A stretch of 64,000 nucleotides of DNA, taken from positions 62,001 through 126,000 of the forward strand of contig NZ_JADFCM010000008.1 of assembly GCF_015234585.1 (NCBI RefSeq), in the 5' to 3' direction. Of this stretch, positions 44,379 to 53,739 are shown in pieces; position 1 is the first letter of the stretch, and every line of letters starts with the position of its first letter. Under the pieces are notes generated by a model. It was given only the letters and a program-made list of their open reading frames with translations, ran no database searches and had not been told where the DNA came from. Source of the stretch: Pseudalkalibacillus hwajinpoensis (GTDB taxonomy: Bacteria > Bacillota > Bacilli > Bacillales > Guptibacillaceae). A program made the translations under genes and the position numbers.

Positions 44379-47300
44379 TTAAGCGCCAGCCCATACGTCT
44401 TTCGCATATCGGCCGTCTCGCTCAAGTTCTTCTAGCCATTGAATCGCTTCTTGCTCAGTTGTTTCATACATCGATTGATAGCTTGTGATAATCGTTTGCT
44501 CAACTTCAGGAGCCATATGGCTACCGTCGCCGCAAACGTACAAGCGTCCACCATCTTTTAGAAGTGGGATAACATCTGTAGCGTTATCGGATACAAGATG
44601 TTGAACATACGTTTTGTCTTTTCCAGGGCAACGAGAGAAAGCTGTGTGAAGGGTAACAAGTCCATCTTTTTCAGCTTGCTCTAGCTCTTCCTGGTATAAG
44701 TAATCATGTTCAGGATTACGACAGCCGAAGTAGAGGTGAGCAGCACCAAGCTTGACGCCCTGCTTGCTTAATTCACGACGTGCTTGAATGAACCCTCTAA
44801 ATGGCGCAATGCCAGTTCCAGGTCCAATTAAGACCATTGGCGTTTCTGGATCTTCTGGAAGCTGGAAGTTGGACTGTGGCGTGTTAATGAAGCAGGCCAC
44901 TTTGTCACCAAATTCACGCGTTGCCAGGTAGTTAGAGGCAACACCTTTGTACTCTCCTTTACCATTCCATGCAGTGTCTCGAACGACACTAACAGTCATG
45001 CTCGCTTCTCGCTCTTTGTAAAGCGGAGAACTAGAAATGGAGTAGTAGCGAGCTTTCAATGGTGGAAGCAGTGCAATGAATCGCTCAAATGGAATCTCAC
45101 AAGCCATGTACTCCTCAACGAGTTCAAGCATCGTAACGCGTTTCTCAAGAACTTCTTTTTTATATGTGTCATCTTCAAGTAATTGCTCGAGCTCCACAAC
45201 ATGCGGTGGGCAAACTGTATGTGCAGCTAGCGCACGTATTTGAGAACGAGTTGCTGGTTCTTGAAGCTCTACATAAGAAGAAAGAAGTTCCTGGAGTTTC
45301 ACTGGTTTGTCAGTAGGAAGATGCGCTGCTTTACCAGAATCTCCAGTCAGTAGCACGTGATCATGACCATTTAAAGAGAAGCGCTCGAGGACGCGGTTAA
45401 CCATGTTATCACTGTTTTGTGGAAGGATACCAACATGATCACCTTCCTGGTATGAAGCGCCATCAGGAAGCATAAGTTCAATGTGACGCGTGCTTCTGCC
45501 GCTCTCTGTATGCTGTAATTCTACATTTCGATTAATAATAGCAGTGAAAGCATGATGTGTTCTAGCGAGAGGCGTATCACTTACGCCACTCACGAAGCTC
45601 ATAGAGATCGCGCTGTTTTCTGCGTTATTTTCATTTAATTCTATATTCATCGCTTCTGCGAGATTTGGCCAAAGCGTTGCTTCCCATTTCTCATAATCGC
45701 CTTCAAAGTCATCACTTGCATCGCCAAATCCAGTTTCAGCCATTCGCTTTGCACCTTTTTGAGATAACTGCTCGTCGATGAAAGAAGGGATACGTTGATA
45801 AGTGTTTGCCCAGTTACGGTCACCGCAACCAAATACAGCATATTGCACACCATTTACTGCTCCATCTTCCATCTCATCGAGCCACTGTACAAATTCATCC
45901 GCATTGTCTGGAGGATTTCCGTTATAGGAAGCAGACACAATCAGAACAGCCCCGTCCTGTGGAAGTTCATTCACATAATCGTTCAGTGGCCCAACTTGAG
46001 AGCTAAAGCCTTGTTGTCGACCAGTCTCAGCAAGGTCACGTGCAATTCCTTCAGCTGTGCCAAGGTTTGAACCATATAAGACAAGAAGAGGAGTGCCGTG
46101 CGCATTTTCAACTGTTTCCGGTGCAGCTTTCTTGTCTTTTTTTACAGGTTCAGCAGCTTGCGTAACAAAAGAAATCGATTCTTTTCGCGGCTTCACCTTC
46201 ATTTTCATGCCGTCAGGTTTTAGTGTTAATGTTTCTTTTACATCTAGCTGATAATTCGCATGGTCAATTAGGTCGAAATTCTGGATAATCATACCAAGCA
46301 ACAGCGTAGATTCATGAAGAGAGAACTGTTGTCCGATACAAGCACGCTGTCCATTACCAAATGGTTTAAAAGCATGGGCCGGGATAGATGATGGGTCTTC
46401 AAAGCGCTCTGGAATAAATGATTCGACATCTTCACCCCAGATGGATTTATCACGATGAAGTTCTGGTAAGAGAAGTGTGAAATCATCACCTTTTTTAACA
46501 TCATATTCACCGTTTAACGTGGTGTCTTCTTTCGCATAAAGAGTAAACGCAGGAGCCGTTGGCCATAACCGAAGCGTTTCATTTAAAATCATTCGGACAT
46601 ATTTAAGCTGTTTCACTTGCTTATAGTCAGGAATTCCATCTCCAACAACGCGATCGACTTCTTCCTGTGCTTTGGCTAGTTTGTCAGGGTTGTTCATTAA
46701 GTAGTAAAGGGTAAATGAAAGCAAACCGCTGGTAGTTTCGTGCCCAGCTATTAAAAAGGTGATGATTTGGAAACGAATGTTTTTATCATCAAGAGGTTCA
46801 CCTGTCTCTGGGTCTTTTCCTTTTAACATATGAGATAGAAGATCATCTTCACCCTGATCCCCGTTTTTCTTACGATCGGCGATTAAGTCATCGACAAGAT
46901 TGAACATATAGTCAATGTCTTCTCGAAACTGCTTTTTAGATCTTACCATTAGTTTATCTTGAACGCCGAGACGTTGTGATTGATTCATTGCTTCATCTAG
47001 CGCACGAACCATAGCATCGACAAATTCATGATTATTCTCTCTGTAGAAGCTATTAAAACGAAAGTCGAATCCACAAAGACCAATGGTATCAAGCGTTAAG
47101 CGAGTCATGTCTTCAGATACATCGACCTCTTCATCAGGATTCAATCGTGCCCATTTTTGAATAAGCTGTGTGGCAATATCAACCATTTTATTATGATAGC
47201 CTTTCATGGCCTGTTGGCTAAAGCTTGGTAGAAGAATATTATGGGCTTTTTTCCAATTTGGTTCTTCCGTTTCGCTTGTAAATAGACCATCTCCACCGAA

Positions 47301-47546
47301 AGCACGAACTTTTTGGAGGGCAGGTCCTACTTTTTTGTCAAACCGCTTCTCGTCGGTAATTTCAGCGACAAGATCTGCGCTAGAAACGAATGTACTTGTG
47401 CGGCCAGGGAATTGAAATTGGTAGATTGGCCCGAATTCTTTTGCTAGCTTCATAAACGATTGAATAGGTTTTTCTTTATCAATAAGAGGAATGCTTCCTA
47501 AAGGTCCATATGTGCGGGGCTGTGGGAACGATTTCTTAGTAGTCAT
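44379..47546 (-). CDS. Bifunctional cytochrome P450/NADPH-P450 reductase (CYP102)
   Basis: 1055 residues, the length of P450 BM3. The N-terminal P450 (about 1-460) has the I-helix AGHETTSG, the EXXR helix [13 protein letters not shown], and the heme loop [13 protein letters not shown] with Cys403. A linker then leads to an FMN flavodoxin domain ([18 protein letters not shown]), an FAD/NADPH-binding reductase ([35 protein letters not shown]). It is a self-sufficient fatty-acid hydroxylase. The gene lies 73 bp downstream of a TetR gene, with a shared operator type, as in B. megaterium bm3R1. The ATG follows AGGTGATTT. Confidence 0.95.
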   Translation of the reverse strand: MTTKKSFPQPRTYGPLGSIPLIDKEKPIQSFMKLAKEFGPIYQFQFPGRTSTFVSSADLVAEITDEKRFDKKVGPALQKVRAFGGDGLFTSETEEPNWKKAHNILLPSFSQQAMKGYHNKMVDIATQLIQKWARLNPDEEVDVSEDMTRLTLDTIGLCGFDFRFNSFYRENNHEFVDAMVRALDEAMNQSQRLGVQDKLMVRSKKQFREDIDYMFNLVDDLIADRKKNGDQGEDDLLSHMLKGKDPETGEPLDDKNIRFQIITFLIAGHETTSGLLSFTLYYLMNNPDKLAKAQEEVDRVVGDGIPDYKQVKQLKYVRMILNETLRLWPTAPAFTLYAKEDTTLNGEYDVKKGDDFTLLLPELHRDKSIWGEDVESFIPERFEDPSSIPAHAFKPFGNGQRACIGQQFSLHESTLLLGMIIQNFDLIDHANYQLDVKETLTLKPDGMKMKVKPRKESISFVTQAAEPVKKDKKAAPETVENAHGTPLLVLYGSNLGTAEGIARDLAETGRQQGFSSQVGPLNDYVNELPQDGAVLIVSASYNGNPPDNADEFVQWLDEMEDGAVNGVQYAVFGCGDRNWANTYQRIPSFIDEQLSQKGAKRMAETGFGDASDDFEGDYEKWEATLWPNLAEAMNIELNENNAENSAISMSFVSGVSDTPLARTHHAFTAIINRNVELQHTESGRSTRHIELMLPDGASYQEGDHVGILPQNSDNMVNRVLERFSLNGHDHVLLTGDSGKAAHLPTDKPVKLQELLSSYVELQEPATRSQIRALAAHTVCPPHVVELEQLLEDDTYKKEVLEKRVTMLELVEEYMACEIPFERFIALLPPLKARYYSISSSPLYKEREASMTVSVVRDTAWNGKGEYKGVASNYLATREFGDKVACFINTPQSNFQLPEDPETPMVLIGPGTGIAPFRGFIQARRELSKQGVKLGAAHLYFGCRNPEHDYLYQEELEQAEKDGLVTLHTAFSRCPGKDKTYVQHLVSDNATDVIPLLKDGGRLYVCGDGSHMAPEVEQTIITSYQSMYETTEQEAIQWLEELERDGRYAKDVWAGA

Positions 47547-47575
47547 GTTTAAATCACCTCATCTATAAATTAGCG

Positions 47576-47591
47576 GAATGAACGTTCATTC
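47576..47591 (-). promoter_or_regulatory. BM3R1-type operator between repressor and CYP102 gene
   Basis: A perfect 16-bp palindrome GAATGAACGTTCATTC. It closely resembles the known B. megaterium Bm3R1 operator and a second site at 48221-48238. Confidence 0.8.
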
Positions 47592-47619
47592 ATTTCGCTT
47601 TATGAAGAGCAAATGCTCT

Positions 47620-48192
47620 TCACGAATGTGATCTTACGGAATCCCATAAGCTATTCTCAATACCTGAAAGAAGCTCTGGGTCGGGATGAAGTTCACCTGC
47701 TCTTACAAGATTCTGAAGTTCTAGAAAAGCTCCATAAAGGATGGCGATTAAGGCTTCAGAAGGCAGGTTTCGAATTACTGATTGTTGTTTACCAATATCA
47801 AAGAAGCTTCTTAATAGGTTCAGCAGCTGTGTGAAATCTTCCTGACTTTGACTATCTAGGAAGTGTGCGGCACTATGCTTTTTAATAAAATAGAGCGCAT
47901 GTTCATTTTGATTTGTAAACAAAATCATGGCTTTAAATATATGGTGAAACTGATCACGAACGGACTGATGATAAGGAAATTGATCCTCAATCGTCTTTGT
48001 AAATGTTCGAACATAATCTTGAAAAAGGGTGTTAACGAGCACCTCTTTATTCTCAAAATAACGGTAGATCGTGCCAGCACCCACATTAGCTGAGGTGGCA
48101 ATCATTGGCACGGTAGTCGCATCAAAACCTCGCTCGGCAAATAAAGCAAGAGCGCTTGTCATAATGTTTTCCCGCTTATTTTGGGTCGTCAC
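47620..48192 (-). CDS. TetR-family repressor, BM3R1/FatR type
   Basis: About 190 residues. The N-terminal TetR HTH is ALFAERGFDATTVPMIATSANVGAGTIYRYFENKEVLVNTLF (roughly 15-55); the C-terminal ligand domain is helical. By position and operator sequence it is the counterpart of Bm3R1/FatR, which represses the CYP102 operon and is released by fatty acids. I chose GTG 48192, six bases after AGGGGG; the ATG at 48198 is only one base from that site. Confidence 0.9.
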   Translation of the reverse strand: MTTQNKRENIMTSALALFAERGFDATTVPMIATSANVGAGTIYRYFENKEVLVNTLFQDYVRTFTKTIEDQFPYHQSVRDQFHHIFKAMILFTNQNEHALYFIKKHSAAHFLDSQSQEDFTQLLNLLRSFFDIGKQQSVIRNLPSEALIAILYGAFLELQNLVRAGELHPDPELLSGIENSLWDSVRSHS

Positions 48193-48220
48193 AAGCATCC
48201 CCCTTTCTTACACAACATAC

Positions 48221-48238
48221 GGAATGAACATTCATTCC
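48221..48238 (-). promoter_or_regulatory. BM3R1-type operator upstream of the repressor gene
   Basis: GGAATGAA-CA-TTCATTCC: 8-bp arms around a two-base centre, same arm sequence as the site at 47576-47591. It indicates autoregulation. Confidence 0.75.
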
Positions 48239-48442
48239 CTTTCTATTTTAAACCTATTGGAAAAGCTTAACAATAAAGCAGAGGACCTAAAAAGATTGAA
48301 GATCTTGTTAACTAAAGGGTCTTAAAACCCATGAATATGCAAATCATTGGAAAAATAATCATTTGAAACCATGATGTGGTATTTGAGGAGGTTTATTTTA
48401 CCTTTGATGGTAGTCATCATAAAAGGGGGGTTCTCAAGTCAT

Positions 48443-48480
48443 AAAAAGAGCCACTCTTCGGACGAAAAGTGGCTCTTTCT
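48443..48480. terminator. Hairpin terminator
   Basis: AAAGAGCCACT/AGTGGCTCTTT with T run; serves the minus-strand gene at 48500. Confidence 0.8.
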
Positions 48481-48499
48481 ATGAAAGTTATGTCATCAA

Positions 48500-48979
48500 T
48501 CAATCGATTGGATCTTCTGCTTTTCCGTAACGGAGTACATCAATAATAGCCATGCCATCGCTTGGTTTACCAGAATCATTTCGATAAGGCATGAGAGAGA
48601 AGAAGATAAAGTAGATGGAGAAGTAAGTGAATTGATAGAAAAATAGGTCTACTGGAAGGACTTCCGCATAAATCAATGCGTTCATAATAAGGACGACAAT
48701 GATGTTAAATAAACTACCTGCCGCATAGATGGCAACGTGTGCCCATGTCTTGTTATAAGTGAGATCCTCGTACTGACACCATCCTTCCATAAAGTACTTC
48801 TTTTTAACTTCTAGAGGTCCGATATTAAAAATGGTCTTGCCAGTGCCGATACAGAACTTAATTTTTCCTCCAAAAACCCTTGCAACAAGAACGTGACCAG
48901 CTTCATGTAGTAGAGTAATGATCGGTAATATAATGAAAAAGTTCACGAAGAACATTGGGATATCGCTTAAGGTAAACAT
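48500..48979 (-). CDS. Small M50-like membrane metalloprotease homologue
   Basis: 159 residues, four membrane helices. The zinc motif HEAGH lies in the first helix (IITLLHEAGHVLVARVFGG), as in site-2 proteases. A later segment NDSGKPSDGMAIIDVLR is at the place of the third zinc ligand (usually NxxPxxxxDG), with the Asp-Gly retained. It lacks a PDZ domain and is shorter than RseP or SpoIVFB. Protease activity is plausible but not shown. The ATG follows TTGGAGGTTT. Confidence 0.72.
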   Translation of the reverse strand: MFTLSDIPMFFVNFFIILPIITLLHEAGHVLVARVFGGKIKFCIGTGKTIFNIGPLEVKKKYFMEGWCQYEDLTYNKTWAHVAIYAAGSLFNIIVVLIMNALIYAEVLPVDLFFYQFTYFSIYFIFFSLMPYRNDSGKPSDGMAIIDVLRYGKAEDPID

Positions 48980-49169
48980 TTAAAACCTCCAAAGTGGTAT
49001 TGTGGTAAATATAAAGTGCTGTAAGAAAAGCGTTCCCGTATCTGATGTGTTTGTAACACGATTAGAAGATGTTCTATTTATCAAAAAGTTTAGCTTACGT
49101 GAATGATGGAGATGAGAAAATAATCATGTAGACGAACAAAACGAAACACTAGAAGGAATTCACCATATA

Positions 49170-49200
49170 AAAAAAAACGCCCTATGAAAGGCGTTCCTTC
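49170..49200 (-). terminator. Terminator of the M24 peptidase operon
   Basis: AACGCC/GGCGTT hairpin with minus-strand T run. Confidence 0.7.
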
Positions 49201-49205
49201 GGAGC

Positions 49206-50306
49206 TTATTCAATAATTTGAAGTTCTTTCGGATACTTTGTTAATGTTTCATACCCTGTTTTCGTAACAAGAACATCATCTTCAATTCGAACCCCGCCTA
49301 CTTCAGGTACATAGATGCCTGGCTCGATCGTATATGTCATTCCTTCAACTAGAAGAGAGTCGTTGTTTTCACTCATAGATGGATATTCATGAACTTCAAT
49401 TCCAATTCCATGACCGATGCGATGAGGGAACTGGTCTCCATATCCAGCGTCTGCAATGATTTGTCTCGCCGTTTTATCAAGATCCCCAAGTCTTGTTCCA
49501 GGTTGAGAGATATTGAGCGTTTCAAGCTGCGCGTTCAATACGACATCATAAATTTCTTTTTGCTTTTCATTCACCTCTTTATAAGCAACTGTTCGGGTAA
49601 TGTCTGAACAATAGCCATCTAACACCACACCAAGATCGAATAAAACGAGGTCGCCTCTTTTTAGCTTACGATCGCCAGGGTTACCGTGTGGCTGTCCTGC
49701 TTTTTCACCGAAAAGCACCATTGTTGAAAAGGACATTTCACGAATTCCTTTTTTCTTAAGTTCGTACTCAATCGTTGCAAGAACTTCCATCTCAGTACAA
49801 CCTTCTTGGAGCGCTTTAACTCCCGTCTCAACTCCGAAGTCTGCTAGTTCAGCAGCTCTTCTTAGGATCTCTAATTCTTGCTCATCTTTAATCAAACGTA
49901 GTTCGTGAAGTTTCTCTTCAGCACTTGTAAATGAAACAGATGGATAACGTTTCATAATTTGTTCAGCGCGTCCATAAGAGAGTGTTTCTTTCTCTATAGC
50001 TACCTGATTCGCTTCTTTAATACCGCGACTCTTCAAGGCATCATGGATAAATTCCCATGGATCATCGGCATCTCCATGTCCGATAATCTCATGTTTCCAT
50101 CCTGCATCTCTTGCTTGAGATACTTCCATTCCCGGACAAACTAGAAATGGCTCTGCATCCGGGAAAATAAATAAACCTAATAGTCGTTCATGTGGTTCAC
50201 ATTCAAAGTTGGAAAGATAGAATACATTGGAAGAAGAGTGAACAAACGCAAAGGTTTGTCCAGTTTCTCCTAGCCAATTCGAAAAGTTCTCTAAACGATG
50301 ATTCAT
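49206..50306 (-). CDS. M24-family aminopeptidase (Xaa-Pro dipeptidase type)
   Basis: About 366 residues. N-terminal creatinase-like domain (1-135) and C-terminal pita-bread fold. All five metal ligands are visible: LVLFDLGVVLDGYCSDITRTV (two Asp), HRIGHGIGIEVHEYP (His), TIEPGIY (Glu) and GGVRIEDDVLV (Glu). It resembles B. subtilis YkvY/YqhT and should cleave X-Pro peptides. I chose ATG 50306 behind AGGTTGTGA; the GTG at 50315 is inside that site. It lies 42 bp after a Na+ symporter gene and is probably co-transcribed. Confidence 0.9.
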   Translation of the reverse strand: MNHRLENFSNWLGETGQTFAFVHSSSNVFYLSNFECEPHERLLGLFIFPDAEPFLVCPGMEVSQARDAGWKHEIIGHGDADDPWEFIHDALKSRGIKEANQVAIEKETLSYGRAEQIMKRYPSVSFTSAEEKLHELRLIKDEQELEILRRAAELADFGVETGVKALQEGCTEMEVLATIEYELKKKGIREMSFSTMVLFGEKAGQPHGNPGDRKLKRGDLVLFDLGVVLDGYCSDITRTVAYKEVNEKQKEIYDVVLNAQLETLNISQPGTRLGDLDKTARQIIADAGYGDQFPHRIGHGIGIEVHEYPSMSENNDSLLVEGMTYTIEPGIYVPEVGGVRIEDDVLVTKTGYETLTKYPKELQIIE

Positions 50307-50348
50307 TTTTTTCACAACCTGTTCTTTAAAATTTGTATGACTACTGAT

Positions 50349-51743
50349 TTATACAGACTTTGTTTTATTTGTCGTTAATAATGTTACGACAATTAATACG
50401 ATAACAGCTACTGGAACAGCGAAAAGAACACTATTTAGTTCAAATGGTTTTGCAAGTGGGATTTCCCAAACAAGCGTTGTCACCACACCGGCGATCATAG
50501 AGGATACACCGCCATAAAGGTTGACGCGTTTCCAGAAGAAGACAGCTAATACGGCAGGAGTAATACCAGCTCCGTAAACGGTATAAGCATACATTTGAAC
50601 AGATAATACTGTAGGGAAGAAGCTAATAATGACATAAGCAAGAACCCCGAGGATGACGATGAACCATTTGGTCATGACTAACAACTGCTTATCAGTCGCA
50701 TCCTTTTTTAAATATTTTCCGTACAGATCATACGTGACGTTTGTAGCGGCAGAAAGAAGGTAAGAGTTACCTGTAGTGATAATAAATGCTGTTGCTGCTG
50801 TTAATAAAATTCCCCCGACAAACGTTGGCATCACGACAGTTGTTGCCATCAGTGCCATCCCTGGATCAATATCAGGGAAGATAGAACGTGCTGCAAAAGC
50901 GATTAAACTAATTGTTGGAGAAATCAGAAGCATCGCCACGAGCCAACCAATTTGGGCTTTTTTCGATGAACGATCTCCACTTGATGAAGCCAACCGCTGA
51001 TACATGTTTTGGTCAGCCAATAATAGAAAGAGAGAAGGTAATAAATAACCTAATAATTGAATGTTCGATAGCTGGCCGCTAAATGTTAAGTGTTCTTTTG
51101 GTACATTCGCCAGGATGCTGTCCCAACCACCAGCAATAATAAATATGGTTGGTAATGTAATTCCTAGCCCGACAACCATTAAAATGGCACTTACAGCGTC
51201 AGTAGGAGCTACCGAGCGTAATCCACCAATCGTTGCTAGGAAGATGATAAGAGCAGCACCGATAATAGTACCTGTTTCAACTGAAATACCTGTTGTCAGA
51301 TTCAGAATGAAACCAAACCCTTTCATCTGATAGGAAACAATTCCTACATAGGCAAGAATAATGATAATGCCTGCCAGCGTCCTCGCGAATGAACCGTATT
51401 TTTCCTCAAGAATTGAAGATACAGTATATTTCCCAAATGCTCGGATTCTTGGAGCAATGATATAAAGAATCAAGATACCTACTATCGTTGGAATGGCCAT
51501 AAGAAACGCAGGAATAATGCCATAGCTATATGCCATGGACGTTTCGCCACCTGAGATGCTTCCACTACCTGTCCAGGTTGCTAGCAGTGTACCCGTTAAT
51601 ACTAGAGCACCAAGTCCTTTACCAGCGAGAATAAAATCCTCACTATTTGACACTTTTTTAGAGAAATAAATTCCAAGTCCCACCATGAGAATGCCATAAG
51701 CGATAACAAACCATAGAAGGTTAGGATTGTGTGTAATTTCCAT
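50349..51743 (-). CDS. Sodium:solute symporter (SSS family)
   Basis: 464 residues with about 13 membrane helices. SSS motifs are FILAGKGLGALVLTGTLLATWTGSGSISGGETSMAYSYG at the N-terminus (Na+ and substrate region of helices 1 and 2) and SAATNVTYDLYGKY in helix 8-9. The signature DAVSAILM is present. The substrate may be a peptide, proline or related solute given the following Xaa-Pro peptidase; that is inference from context. The start ATG at 51743 has AAGGAAGTGA upstream. Confidence 0.88.
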   Translation of the reverse strand: MEITHNPNLLWFVIAYGILMVGLGIYFSKKVSNSEDFILAGKGLGALVLTGTLLATWTGSGSISGGETSMAYSYGIIPAFLMAIPTIVGILILYIIAPRIRAFGKYTVSSILEEKYGSFARTLAGIIIILAYVGIVSYQMKGFGFILNLTTGISVETGTIIGAALIIFLATIGGLRSVAPTDAVSAILMVVGLGITLPTIFIIAGGWDSILANVPKEHLTFSGQLSNIQLLGYLLPSLFLLLADQNMYQRLASSSGDRSSKKAQIGWLVAMLLISPTISLIAFAARSIFPDIDPGMALMATTVVMPTFVGGILLTAATAFIITTGNSYLLSAATNVTYDLYGKYLKKDATDKQLLVMTKWFIVILGVLAYVIISFFPTVLSVQMYAYTVYGAGITPAVLAVFFWKRVNLYGGVSSMIAGVVTTLVWEIPLAKPFELNSVLFAVPVAVIVLIVVTLLTTNKTKSV

Positions 51744-52204
51744 TACGTAAACGTCACTTCCTTGTCTTAGTTGTGTTTTTTCTTAGGTGCGCACCGTTAA
51801 ATATGCTATCACAACAAATTGGGTAATAAAAAAAGTGGGAAATAATCTCTATGGAATACTTTGGGAATATAACTGATGACAATCTAAATACACACTACTT
51901 TATTCACCTATTATTGGTCATTATTTGTATTTAATAGAAAACAATTCAAGTAAAGTAGTTATATAGTACTGAATCGAAAAACTTTGTAGATTAAATAAAA
52001 GCGCTATTATTTGGATTTTTAATATAATTTAAACAATTTAAGAATCGATAAACATGTGAATTGAAGTAAAGACTAGAAAATGACGTTCTGTTAAGAGCTA
52101 TTTATTGTGTTCAAGATTGGAAATAATCCAGAGCACTCTTTTTTCTTTAGAAGGGGAAAATGAGGTTTTGAAGAACTAGTTATTCAGGGTATAAAGCAAG
52201 AAGG
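51744..52204. other. Long AT-rich intergenic region
   Basis: It separates the divergent symporter and persulfide dioxygenase genes. I see no gene, hairpin terminator or RNA motif. A half-site GGGTA (about 52188) may be a second CstR half-operator. Confidence 0.4.
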
Positions 52205-52256
52205 TTGATGAAAAGTTTAAAAAAGTTTATGATGAAATCAAATACCCTGTGGGGTA
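52205..52256 (+). promoter_or_regulatory. Promoter and CstR-like operator of the persulfide dioxygenase gene
   Basis: The -35 TTGATG (52205-52210), spacer 17, -10 TATGAT (52228-52233). The inverted repeat TACCC-TGTG-GGGTA (52243-52256) overlaps the start of transcription and has the form bound by CsoR/CstR-family repressors. Confidence 0.7.
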
Positions 52257-52287
52257 ATTAACAATACGTTTTCGGGAGGATTAAATC

Positions 52288-53697
52288 ATGTATTTACGTA
52301 CTTTCTTTGATGAGAAATTGGCACAGTATTCTTATATGATCGGTTGTCAACGAACTGGTGAAGCGCTTGTGATTGACCCGGCGCGTGACGTGACACCGTA
52401 TTTAGAAACAGCGAAAAAGGAAGGGTTTCACCTTGCGGCCGCAGCTGAAACGCATATACACGCCGATTTTGTATCAGGCGCTAGACAATTAGCTGAAAAG
52501 CATGACGTGAAATTATATTTATCAGATGAAGGAGATCAAGATTGGAAATACGGTTATCTAGAAGGATTAAATGTCGAACTAGTAACGGACGGTTCGATTA
52601 TTCGCGTTGGTAATGTAGAACTTCGCGTGATGCATACCCCAGGCCATACCCCGGAAAGCATTTCGTTCGAACTCACTGATCGCGGTGGTGGCTCAGAAGT
52701 ACCAATGGGCATTTTCACAGGAGACTTTGTCTTTGTGGGTGATATTGGTCGTCCGGATTTGCTTGAAAAAGCCGCAGGCGCTGTTGGTACAGCGGAAACT
52801 GGAGCGAAGGCGATGTTCCAATCACTTCAAAAATTTAAAGAGCTACCAGAATTTCTAACGGTTTGGCCAGGACACGGTGCAGGTAGTGCTTGTGGGAAAT
52901 CTCTTGGTGCTGTGCCGCAATCAACAGTGGGCTATGAGCTCCGAAATAATTGGGCTTTGAAAGAAGAGAACGAAGGGGAATTCGTTAAAGAACTATTAAA
53001 CGAACAGCCAGAAGCCCCAACATACTTTGCCGTTATGAAAAAGGTGAATAAAGAAGGACCTAACGTGTTATCAGGGGAAGAACTAGAAAAGATTATGAAT
53101 GTTGATGAGTTCCGTGCGCTTGCATCGAAGGACAACACAACAATCGTTGATACACGTCCTGCACAGGATTTTGCAGATGGGCATATTGATGGAGCGATTA
53201 ATCTTCCATTTAATAAAGCCTTTACGAATTGGTCAGGCTGGGTTCTAGATTATGATCACGATCTTCTCCTCATTGCAGACGATGAGCAGGAAGATGAGAT
53301 TGTGAAGGCCTTACATTCGATTGGCATCGACCATATACGTGGCTATGCAAGTCCAGAACTTCTTTCCCAGTGGGACGATCTAGAGGGATATTCCTTTATC
53401 TCAACGGAACAATTGAATGATGTTTATGATAAAGACGATGTTTATGTTGTAGATATTCGAAAAGAAAATGAATGGAACGCAGGCCATATTCCTGGTGCTA
53501 ATCATCACATGCTTGGCTATTTAGAAGATCAGGCGAATGACATTCCAGAAGATAAAACAATCGTCGTTCACTGTCAGTCTGGCACTCGTTCAGCAATCGG
53601 AACAAGCTTACTACAATCACTCGGTTTCAAGGACATTTTAAACTATAGCGGTGGCTTTGCTGCATGGGAAAAAGATGGAGATAAAATCGAAAAATAA
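52288..53697 (+). CDS. cstB: Persulfide dioxygenase-rhodanese fusion (CstB type)
   Basis: 469 residues, three domains. An ETHE1-like MBL dioxygenase (1-250) with ETHIHADF, HTPGHTPESISF, FTGDFVFVGDIGRPD and PGHGAGSACGK; a first rhodanese-like domain (about 260-360) that lacks a Cys (LLLIADDEQE); and a second rhodanese (about 370-465) with the active Cys429 in HCQSGTRS. It oxidises persulfides to thiosulfate in sulfide detoxification. No cstR, cstA or sqr gene is next to it. The ATG follows CGGGAGG. Confidence 0.92.
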   Translation: MYLRTFFDEKLAQYSYMIGCQRTGEALVIDPARDVTPYLETAKKEGFHLAAAAETHIHADFVSGARQLAEKHDVKLYLSDEGDQDWKYGYLEGLNVELVTDGSIIRVGNVELRVMHTPGHTPESISFELTDRGGGSEVPMGIFTGDFVFVGDIGRPDLLEKAAGAVGTAETGAKAMFQSLQKFKELPEFLTVWPGHGAGSACGKSLGAVPQSTVGYELRNNWALKEENEGEFVKELLNEQPEAPTYFAVMKKVNKEGPNVLSGEELEKIMNVDEFRALASKDNTTIVDTRPAQDFADGHIDGAINLPFNKAFTNWSGWVLDYDHDLLLIADDEQEDEIVKALHSIGIDHIRGYASPELLSQWDDLEGYSFISTEQLNDVYDKDDVYVVDIRKENEWNAGHIPGANHHMLGYLEDQANDIPEDKTIVVHCQSGTRSAIGTSLLQSLGFKDILNYSGGFAAWEKDGDKIEK

Positions 53698-53700
53698 TCA

Positions 53701-53738
53701 AAAAAAAGCGTAAAGCAGACACTGCTTTACGCTTTTTT
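53701..53738. terminator. Bidirectional terminator
   Basis: A 17-bp stem AAAAAAGCGTAAAGCAG and its complement. Confidence 0.88.
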
Positions 53739-53739
53739 C

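Larger units (their letters stand above)
48199..48499. other. Intergenic region with second operator and terminator
   Basis: It holds the repressor's own operator (48221-48238) and a terminator (48443-48480). In between (48240-48440) I see no supportable gene or RNA. Confidence 0.5.

Noticed and set aside
47613..47834. Plus-strand frame of 73 codons over the TetR gene
   Set aside because: Antisense shadow of the repressor gene with no independent evidence.
48371..48482. Short hydrophobic frame beginning MMWYLRRF
   Set aside because: It reads straight through a strong terminator hairpin and has no ribosome binding site at its start.
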